This document shows positions 1 to 5,853 of a stretch of 6,636 nucleotides of DNA, one piece after another. The number at the start of each line of letters is the position of its first letter. Position 1 is the stretch's first letter. Made by a program: the position numbers and the translations under genes. Under the pieces are notes generated by a model. That model was given only the letters and a program-made list of their open reading frames with translations, was not told the DNA's origin and ran no database searches. The stretch is from Pseudomonadota bacterium (GTDB taxonomy: Bacteria > Pseudomonadota > Gammaproteobacteria > Burkholderiales > Burkholderiaceae_D): NCBI GenBank assembly GCA_023420795.1, contig JAEZVM010000149.1:1-6636 (forward strand), read 5' to 3'.

Positions 1-1367
1 TCGGCGCGGCCGTAGCGGATGTTTTCCATTGCGTTGTCGGAAAAGATCACCGTATCTTGCGGCACGATGCCGATCGCGTCGCGTAACGTTGTCAGACTGA
101 GGTGGCGGATATCGACGCCGTCGAGCAGGATGCTTCCCTTCTGCGGATCGTAAAAGCGCAGCAGCAGCTGGAACAGCGTGGTCTTGCCGGCGCCGGAAGG
201 GCCGACCAACGCGACGGTTTCGCCCGGGCGGACTTCCAGGGTCAGGTCGGAGAGCGCCGGTGGCTGCGGCCGGGAAGGGTAGTGAAAGCCGACATGCATG
301 AGCGATAGTGCCGCACCGTTGGCTGTGCGGGGCGGCAGAACCTTGGGCTGGCCGGGAGAGCGGATCGGCGAATCCACGGCGAGCAATTCCAGCAGGCGTT
401 CGGTCGCACCGGCGGCCCGTTGCGCTTCACCCAGCACTTCCGACAGCGCACCGATTGCGCCCGCGACGATTGCCGCATACAGCACGAACTGGCCGAGCTG
501 TCCGGTCGTCATGCTGCCACGGATGACTTCATGCGCGCCCAGCCACAGCACGAACACGATCGCGCCGAACACCAGCAGGATCGCGACCATGGTCAGCAGC
601 GAGCGGGCGCGGATGCGCTGCATCGCCGTTGCGAACGCGCGCTCCACCGATGCGCCGAAGCGTTGCGCTTCCGCTTTTTCATGGGTGAAGGCCTGCACCG
701 TCGGCATCGCATTCAGGATTTCGCCGGCCAGTGCGGAGGCATCGGCAACACGATCCTGCGAGGCGCGCGACAGCCTGCGCACCCGGCGGCCGAAGAACAC
801 GATCGGCAGCACCACTGCCGCCAGCAGCACGATGATGATCGACGACAGCCGGGGGCTGGTCACGAACAACATCACCAGCCCACCGGCGAACAGCAGCAGG
901 TTGCGCAGCGCCATCGAGATGCTGGTGCCGACCAGCGCCTGAATCAGCGTGGTATCAGTGGTCAGCCGCGACAGCACTTCGCCGGTCTGCGTGGTCTCGA
1001 AGAACTGCGGGCTTTGCGTGACCACATGCCGGTACACCGCGCTGCGCAGGTCGGCGGTCACGCGCTCGCCCAGCCACGACACCATGTAGAAGCGCGCCGC
1101 CGTCGCCAGCGCGAGCACGCAGGCAACGAGGAACAGAGCGATGAAATAGCGGTCGATATGCGCGCTGTCCTGCACATCGACGACGTTGGACATGCCGAAG
1201 CCCACATCGATGATTTGCCGGAACGCATACGGGATCGCGAGCGTCGCAGCGGCGGCGATCAACAGCGCAATGCCGGCCAGCAGGAACTGCTTCCTGTACG
1301 GCGCGAGGAAAACAAGCAGACCCCTGAGCACTGCCAGACTGCTTTTTTGTTGGTGGTCTGTTGTCAT
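1..1367 (-). CDS. ABC exporter with fused membrane and ATPase domains, MsbA-related (3' end outside window)
   Basis: Inner-membrane half-exporter expected to dimerise and use ATP to move a lipophilic substrate outward; the substrate is unknown. The first 455 residues are present. Residues 1-330 form the exporter membrane domain, with six predicted helices near 27-48, 73-97, 152-172, 175-193, 258-278 and 292-312. The ATPase domain follows, with A-loop Tyr363 (in HYPSRP), Walker A GPSGAGKT at 389-396 (Lys395) and Q-loop Gln437 in VPQDT. The signature, Walker B and switch His lie beyond position 1; family members run to about 600 residues. The start ATG (1367-1365) overlaps the lipocalin stop as ATGA. 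No Shine-Dalgarno is evident, so translation is probably coupled. The N-terminal PYR and AAAATLAIP region resembles, from memory, the MsbA-related family TIGR02204. The exporter class is secure; lipid A export specifically is not supported. Confidence 0.95.
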   Translation of the reverse strand, partial: MTTDHQQKSSLAVLRGLLVFLAPYRKQFLLAGIALLIAAAATLAIPYAFRQIIDVGFGMSNVVDVQDSAHIDRYFIALFLVACVLALATAARFYMVSWLGERVTADLRSAVYRHVVTQSPQFFETTQTGEVLSRLTTDTTLIQALVGTSISMALRNLLLFAGGLVMLFVTSPRLSSIIIVLLAAVVLPIVFFGRRVRRLSRASQDRVADASALAGEILNAMPTVQAFTHEKAEAQRFGASVERAFATAMQRIRARSLLTMVAILLVFGAIVFVLWLGAHEVIRGSMTTGQLGQFVLYAAIVAGAIGALSEVLGEAQRAAGATERLLELLAVDSPIRSPGQPKVLPPRTANGAALSLMHVGFHYPSRPQPPALSDLTLEVRPGETVALVGPSGAGKTTLFQLLLRFYDPQKGSILLDGVDIRHLSLTTLRDAIGIVPQDTVIFSDNAMENIRYGRA

Positions 1368-2464
1368 AGCTTGAGCGGTTTCACATATCCGGTCAGTTCC
1401 AGATAGCCACGTCCCGCCGGTTTGCCGTCCCGGGTGAGGGTGACCGCGCCTTCCCAATAGACCGCCCCGGTTGATTGGCGTGAATCCAGTTCCTGATCAT
1501 CCTGCAGCGGATTCAATTGCCACTCAATCCCGCCGGTGACGATGCGCATTGCGACCGGATAGCTGGCATTGGTACGCGGCGAGCGCCAGGTACGCAACGG
1601 GATAAAGCGCACCTGCTCCGGTCCGAACTGGTTGACGCGGCCGGCCTTATCCCGGATTGCCGCATGCGCCCACAGCGTTCCGCCATCCTTGCTGCGAATG
1701 TGGAAGGCCATCAGCGCCGATCCGTCATCCAGATTCGCACCGATCCAATCCCAGCCAGTCGCATCCGGGTCGAGCACGGTGGTGGACCATTCATGATCGA
1801 GCCAGGCGTTGCCGGTGACGGCCTCCGGCTTGCCGTTGCGGATGACGGTTCCGCTCACTTTCAGATGCGGCTCGCTGTAGTAGTAGCTTGCCTGCCCCGG
1901 TTTCGGTCCCTTGCGGGAAAAGCCATTCTCGCCCTGCAGCATCGGCGCCTGGGTCGGCGTCAATGCGAAATCCAGCGTGAATTCCTTTGCCGCGATGCTG
2001 GTGCGATAGCTGCCGTCCGCTCCGCGCCTCAGATGCCAGTTGCCCAGCTTCACATCGGTATCGCCTTCCTTCGCATAGGCCAGTCCGAAGCCCTCGCGCG
2101 CGCTGCTCTGGTCGTGCAATAGCCTGCCGACTGCGGGATCGGACAAGGCCGCATGCGCGATCACCAGCTGCTTCGGCGCGAACCGGCTCGGATTGTCACG
2201 GTCGTGATCGGTCGCGGAACGGAAGAAGGTGACCTGGAAGCCGAGCGGCTTCCTGTCCGGCGTTTCCAGCCAGCCGGTCACGTACCACCATTCGGTACGG
2301 AAGTCGGGATGTGCGCCAAAATCCCGCGGGAAGCTGAGCGGCTTGCCGGGGGTGACGACGGACAATTGCGGTGGCGCGGCGCTCACTGACGCTCCGAGGA
2401 AAATCAGGCATCCGAGAAAAGCGGATAGCACCAGCAGATACCGGGTGCGTGAGAAACGCAACAT
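1364..2464 (-). CDS. Secreted AttH/CrtC-family lipocalin-like protein
   Basis: Predicted 366-residue periplasmic protein of the AttH / carotenoid 1,2-hydratase-like family (Pfam CrtC, PF07143, plus a second lipocalin-like domain), recognised from its motifs. Residues 1-29 look like a Sec signal peptide: basic start, hydrophobic core 10-26, VSA cleavage near 29/30. The mature part has TEWWYVTG (57-64), AHAALSD (103-109), YYYSEP (194-199), AWLDHEWS (220-227), GWDWIGANLDDGSALM (237-252), YWEGAV (336-341) and GRGYLELTGY (351-360). The DHEW block corresponds to the most conserved part of the family and may be catalytic or ligand-binding. The ATG at 2464 is chosen over an in-frame upstream start at 2584 because it directly follows a good ribosome site and begins the signal peptide. 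Members often sit beside FtsX-type transporters (attEFGH-like operons), as here. No carotenoid genes are visible, so a carotenoid substrate is unlikely. It may bind or modify a hydrophobic molecule. Confidence 0.9.
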   Translation of the reverse strand: MLRFSRTRYLLVLSAFLGCLIFLGASVSAAPPQLSVVTPGKPLSFPRDFGAHPDFRTEWWYVTGWLETPDRKPLGFQVTFFRSATDHDRDNPSRFAPKQLVIAHAALSDPAVGRLLHDQSSAREGFGLAYAKEGDTDVKLGNWHLRRGADGSYRTSIAAKEFTLDFALTPTQAPMLQGENGFSRKGPKPGQASYYYSEPHLKVSGTVIRNGKPEAVTGNAWLDHEWSTTVLDPDATGWDWIGANLDDGSALMAFHIRSKDGGTLWAHAAIRDKAGRVNQFGPEQVRFIPLRTWRSPRTNASYPVAMRIVTGGIEWQLNPLQDDQELDSRQSTGAVYWEGAVTLTRDGKPAGRGYLELTGYVKPLKL

Positions 2465-5004
2465 CACCAATCCTCCCTGACCGCTTTCACCACATCCTCC
2501 GAGACCGCATATCTTCCCGTCACCAGCGCGGTCAAAGCTGCGGTGCACAGCAACACCGACGCCACCGCCGCCAGCAACCCCCACGGCAGGTGCAGCTGCA
2601 TCGTCCAGTGGAAGGACTGCGGATTCACCACGAATACGAGGATCAGGCTGATCGCGCCGCCAAGCAGGAAGCCGACGACAATCCCCAGCAACGTCAGCAG
2701 TCCGCCTTCGGCCGCGAGCATGGCAAGAATCTGCCGTCGCGTGACGCCGATATGCCGCAGCATGCCGAACTCCTTAGCGCGCGACAGCGTCTGTGCGGAA
2801 AACGTCGCCGTCACGCCGAACAGGCCAATCAGGATTGCCACCGCTTCCAGCAGATAGGTGACCGCGAAACTGCGGTCGAAAATCCGTAGGCTTTCGGCGC
2901 GAATCTCGCCCGGTTCGGAAAACTCCAGCGTCGTACCGAACGGCAAGCGCCGTAACGACGCAATTGCCTGATCGGTGCTCACGCCGGGCGCCAGCCACAG
3001 CGCCGCGTCGCTGACATCCATATCGCCGGACAGCGCCTGATAATCGGACAGCCGCATCTGTATCGCCCCCGATTGCCGCACGTAATCGCGCCACACACCG
3101 GCGACGACGAACTCGGCGGGCTTGCCGGCGATCGTCAGCGGCACGCGTGCGCCAACACGGTATTGATAGAGATCGATCATCGCTTCCGATACCCATATCG
3201 GCATGGCGTCGGGCGGGATGCGGTCGGCAGGAAGCGCTTCACCGGTGATCGGCAATGACCTGCCCGGATCGGCGATATCGACCGGTCGCGCGATCAAGGT
3301 AATCGGCGGGCGGCCCGGGTCCAGCACCAGTTGCGTGGCGCGCAGGAAGTCCGCGCGCTCGATGCCCGGCGTGCCTGCGATGGCTCGCTGGTCCGACGGC
3401 GACAACGCCCCGGTATTGCCTTTTTCCGCCGCACTCGCATACAGGTCCGCGGACAGTACCCGCGACAGCCAGTCGTCCACGGAGATCCGGAAACTGGCGA
3501 CCATGATCGCCATTGCCACCATCAGACTGAAGCTGGATAGTACGCCGCCGAGCGCGATCGACGCTTGGTTCGGCGCATTCGCCAGCCGGGCCAGTGTCAG
3601 CGTCGTCACGGTGGAAGAGGAGAGACGCGCGACCAGACTAGAGAGCGCAGAGAACAGCAGCGAGGCGAGGCGCGGCATCAGCCCGATGCCGCCGATCAGA
3701 AACAGCGCGATCGCCAGATAGCCGAATACCGGCAGCTCGAACAGCGGAGGCAGTTGCGTCAGCACCGCACCGGCGAGCAGGCAGCCCAATGCCGGCCATG
3801 GCGACGACAGCTTCGCCAGCACCACATCTTCGCTGCCCGACTTGAGCGCCTGCGCCGGTCTGGCACGCGCCGCTTCCCACGCGGGGCCGGCGCAGCCGAG
3901 CAGGGCGGCTGCCATGCCGAGAAAAAGAAACACCGTTGCCGCCACCGGCACAAACTGCACTGTCGGCTGCACGCCGGGGAAGTAGCCGCCGCCGAGATCG
4001 CCGCCGAACAGACGCAAGGCCGCGGCTGCCATCGCGTAGCCTGCCGCCAGCCCGAGCAGGGATCCGGTCAGGCCGAGCGTCGCTCCTTCTGCCAGTATCT
4101 GGGCCAGCAGCCGCCTGCGCGTCATGCCGGCGACGCGCAAAAGCGCCAGCTGGCTGCGCCGCCGGATCACCGACAATGCCTGCGTGGAAAACACGAGGAA
4201 TGCGCCGGTGAACAGCGCAACCAACGCCAGCACGTTCAGGTTCACACGATAGGCGCGCGACATGTTCGCGGTGCGCGCTTCCTGGTCCGCGATTTCGGTC
4301 ACCAGGTATTGCGGTTGCACCTCGCTTGCCAGCGCTGCTTTGAACGCAGCGCGATCGACACCGGCTTTCAGCTTCAGCTCGATGCGCGATAGTTGCCCGA
4401 GCCGGTTGAAGCGCCACTGCGCCGCACCGATGTCCATGACCGCGATGCGCTGCCCGGGGCGTGTTCTGGTGAGGCCGCCGGCGACGCGCAGGGTGAACGG
4501 TTGCGTGCCCGCCTGCAGGCGCAGGGAATCGCCCTGACTCACGCGCAGCCATTCCATCGCGGCGGCCGACAGGAAGATCGCATCGTCGGCCAGCATGTCG
4601 AACGGCCTGTCTTCCGCCGCGACGCCGATCAGGTCGGGCGCGATGGCGGCGGCGCGGAATACATCGATGCCGAGAATCTTCAGCGCACTGTCCTCGCCGG
4701 GAATCGCGGCGTCGAGTTCCAGTACCGGACTGGCTGACGCGACGCCTTCGCGCTGCGCCAGCCGTGCATACAGCGCCTCGTCGAAATACGCTTGCGTGCC
4801 GCGCACCTGCAGGTCGGCCTGCCCCGACAGGCTCTTGATGGCGGCGGAGAATTCGTTGTATGCAGCGGAATTGATCAGATGGATCGCAAAGCCGAGTGCC
4901 ACGCCGAGCGCGATCGCGATCACTGCCACGATGGCACGCAAGGGATGCGCGCGCCATTCGCCCAGCATCAGCCAGCGGGCGAGGAGGGCCGAGGCGTTTT
5001 TCAT
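2464..5004 (-). CDS. FtsX/MacB-type ABC transporter permease, two FtsX domains, about 10 membrane helices
   Basis: Inner-membrane permease of 846 residues, partner of the ATPase encoded just upstream. It resembles the YbbP type in length and layout. A first helix (about 23-45) is followed by a large periplasmic domain (46-255). The first FtsX domain spans about 256-385, with helices near 256-279, 305-330 and 350-372. Further helices lie near 403-419, 425-445 and 484-504, then a second periplasmic domain (506-715) and a second FtsX domain (about 716-838; helices 716-738, 765-792, 806-828). Each FtsX domain carries the cytoplasmic motif that contacts the ATPase: LALLRVAGMTRRRLLAQIL (286-304) and FGMLRHIGVTRRQILAML (746-763). 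The ATG at 5004 overlaps the ATPase stop as ATGA, and the TGA at 2466-2464 shares one base with the lipocalin ATG. Such permeases usually work by mechanotransmission on periplasmic or membrane-embedded substrates rather than by simple transport. The substrate is unknown. Confidence 0.93.
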   Translation of the reverse strand: MKNASALLARWLMLGEWRAHPLRAIVAVIAIALGVALGFAIHLINSAAYNEFSAAIKSLSGQADLQVRGTQAYFDEALYARLAQREGVASASPVLELDAAIPGEDSALKILGIDVFRAAAIAPDLIGVAAEDRPFDMLADDAIFLSAAAMEWLRVSQGDSLRLQAGTQPFTLRVAGGLTRTRPGQRIAVMDIGAAQWRFNRLGQLSRIELKLKAGVDRAAFKAALASEVQPQYLVTEIADQEARTANMSRAYRVNLNVLALVALFTGAFLVFSTQALSVIRRRSQLALLRVAGMTRRRLLAQILAEGATLGLTGSLLGLAAGYAMAAAALRLFGGDLGGGYFPGVQPTVQFVPVAATVFLFLGMAAALLGCAGPAWEAARARPAQALKSGSEDVVLAKLSSPWPALGCLLAGAVLTQLPPLFELPVFGYLAIALFLIGGIGLMPRLASLLFSALSSLVARLSSSTVTTLTLARLANAPNQASIALGGVLSSFSLMVAMAIMVASFRISVDDWLSRVLSADLYASAAEKGNTGALSPSDQRAIAGTPGIERADFLRATQLVLDPGRPPITLIARPVDIADPGRSLPITGEALPADRIPPDAMPIWVSEAMIDLYQYRVGARVPLTIAGKPAEFVVAGVWRDYVRQSGAIQMRLSDYQALSGDMDVSDAALWLAPGVSTDQAIASLRRLPFGTTLEFSEPGEIRAESLRIFDRSFAVTYLLEAVAILIGLFGVTATFSAQTLSRAKEFGMLRHIGVTRRQILAMLAAEGGLLTLLGIVVGFLLGGAISLILVFVVNPQSFHWTMQLHLPWGLLAAVASVLLCTAALTALVTGRYAVSEDVVKAVREDW
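2471..2477 (-). promoter_or_regulatory. Ribosome binding site of the lipocalin-like gene
   Basis: The minus strand reads GGGAGGA, six bases before the ATG at 2464. It lies inside the last codons of the permease gene. It is the clearest Shine-Dalgarno in the operon and settles the start at 2464 over the frame extension to 2584. The lipocalin can thus be translated independently as well as by TGATG coupling. Confidence 0.75.
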
Positions 5005-5663
5005 CCGGCGTGCGTTTCCATCGGCTGCAGTCCGGCCTTGGTCAGCAGCAGTATGCGATCGGCGGTTGCCGCGGCGGCCGGCGAATGGGTGACGATGATG
5101 CCCGAGCCGCCATTTGCCTTGAGCTCTTCTCGTAACAGCAGCAGCACTTCATGCGCGGTGTCCGGATCGAGATTGCCTGTCGGCTCATCGGCAAGCAGCA
5201 GTTTTGGCCTGTGCACCAGCGCGCGGGCGATCGCGACGCGCTGCAGTTCGCCACCGGACAGCTGCCGTGGAAAGTCGTGTTCCCGTCCCTGCAGGCCGAC
5301 CGCTGCCAGCATCTGCAGCGCGCGCTGCGTTGCCATGCGATTTAGGAGCAGCGGAAGCGCCACGTTCTGCAGCAGCGTCAGGTGCGGCAGCACATGAAAG
5401 GCCTGGAAGATAAAGCCGAACTTCTCGCGCCGCAGCGCGGTCGCGCCATCGTCGTCCATCGATGCGATCGATACGCCATCGATCACGATGTCGCCCGCAT
5501 CCGGCGCATCCAGCCCGGCGATCAGGTTCAGCAGGGTCGATTTGCCGACGCCGGAGTCGCCCATGATGGCGACATATTCGCCATCCTCGATGCGATAGTT
5601 CAGGCCGGTCAGGACTTGCCTGCCGTTCGGATAGGACTTGCTCAGGTTGCGCAGCTCTAGCAT
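5001..5663 (-). CDS. ABC transporter ATP-binding protein, LolD/YbbA/MacB type
   Basis: Cytoplasmic ATPase of 220 residues, first gene of the operon, expected to power the FtsX permease it overlaps. All nucleotide-binding motifs are present: A-loop Tyr11, Walker A GDSGVGKST at 35-43 (Lys41), Q-loop Gln87, signature LSGGELQ at 135-141, Walker B LLLADEP at 155-161 with catalytic Glu160, D-loop NLD at 164-166, and switch His193 in VTHS. The spacing and the ADEPTGNLD block are typical of the LolD/MacB/FtsE group. The start at 5663 gives the usual family N-terminus MLELRNLSKSY. The frame stays open up to a GTG at 5786, adding 41 residues without resemblance to ABC proteins, so I treat that as leader. 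No Shine-Dalgarno is visible before 5663 (the preceding bases are pyrimidine-rich). Orthology to a named gene cannot be fixed. Confidence 0.94.
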   Translation of the reverse strand: MLELRNLSKSYPNGRQVLTGLNYRIEDGEYVAIMGDSGVGKSTLLNLIAGLDAPDAGDIVIDGVSIASMDDDGATALRREKFGFIFQAFHVLPHLTLLQNVALPLLLNRMATQRALQMLAAVGLQGREHDFPRQLSGGELQRVAIARALVHRPKLLLADEPTGNLDPDTAHEVLLLLREELKANGGSGIIVTHSPAAAATADRILLLTKAGLQPMETHAG

Positions 5664-5701
5664 CGGCTGAGGAGATATGTATGCCCGTGAGGAAAGATGC
5701 A

Positions 5702-5727
5702 GGGGCGCAATGATTGTTTGCCGCCCC
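5702..5727. repeat. Imperfect inverted repeat / hairpin in the operon leader
   Basis: GGGGCGCAA (5702-5710) can pair with TTG-C-CGCCCC (5718-5727). This gives nine base pairs with one bulged C at 5721 and a seven-base loop (5711-5717). It ends 38 bases upstream of the ATPase ATG at 5663, so it would lie in the 5' leader of the operon mRNA if transcription starts beyond it. No U-run follows it in either direction, so it does not look like an intrinsic terminator. It could be a protein operator, an mRNA structure or chance. Confidence 0.45.
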
Positions 5728-5791
5728 GCAAGGAAAAATAAGTACTGAATTGGCGCTTGTGACGCATCAAGAGGCATGGCAGTCACGCTCC

Positions 5792-5797
5792 TATGAT
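5792..5797 (+). promoter_or_regulatory. Possible -10 box for egtD
   Basis: TATGAT matches the sigma-70 -10 consensus at five of six positions and lies about 57 bases before the proposed egtD start. It is the centre of the small palindrome CTATgATAG (5791-5799). No recognisable -35 box lies 16-18 bases upstream and there is no extended -10 TG, so this is only a candidate. Confidence 0.3.
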
Positions 5798-5853
5798 AGC
5801 CAAATTCTTACCTCCTTCAGCGGCACGCGGATCGACAGTGCGCGACAACTATC

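Larger units (their letters stand above)
5664..5853. promoter_or_regulatory. Divergent intergenic region between the ABC operon and egtD
   Basis: These 190 bases separate the two divergent starts and must hold promoters for both units unless the ABC operon starts further upstream. The region is locally more A/T-rich (an A-run at 5734-5738) than the coding sequence around it. It holds the hairpin at 5702-5727 and the TATGAT box at 5792-5797. No convincing pair of -35 and -10 boxes with normal spacing was found by eye in either direction. The exact limits depend on the two uncertain start codons (5663 versus 5777/5786, and 5854). Confidence 0.6.

Noticed and set aside
420..1406. Long plus-strand open frame of 328 codons
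   Set aside because: It is antisense to the exporter gene, is rich in His, Gln and Arg with low-complexity runs, and has no family resemblance. It is a GC-rich shadow of the real gene.
2389..2464. Possible lipobox (FLGC, Cys19) in the lipocalin-like protein
   Set aside because: The Cys lies in the middle of the hydrophobic core, Phe at -3 is a poor match to the lipobox, and a good signal peptidase I site (VSA) follows at 27-29.
3565..4957. Long open frames on both strands inside the permease gene (plus 3565-4392, minus 3638-4957)
   Set aside because: Both are Arg/Gln/His-rich with no recognisable domains and lie fully within the FtsX permease, which shows clear motifs and membrane helices.
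5759..5786. Inverted arms GTGAC (5759-5763) and GTCAC (5782-5786) as an operator
   Set aside because: Five-base arms with an 18-base spacer are expected by chance in a region of this size, and neither arm extends.
5801..5817. Perfect AAGGAGGT on the minus strand (5817-5810) followed seven bases later by TTG
   Set aside because: The TTG opens only six codons before TGA, and it is out of frame with the ATPase gene. A leader peptide is conceivable, but nothing else supports it, so coincidence is likelier.
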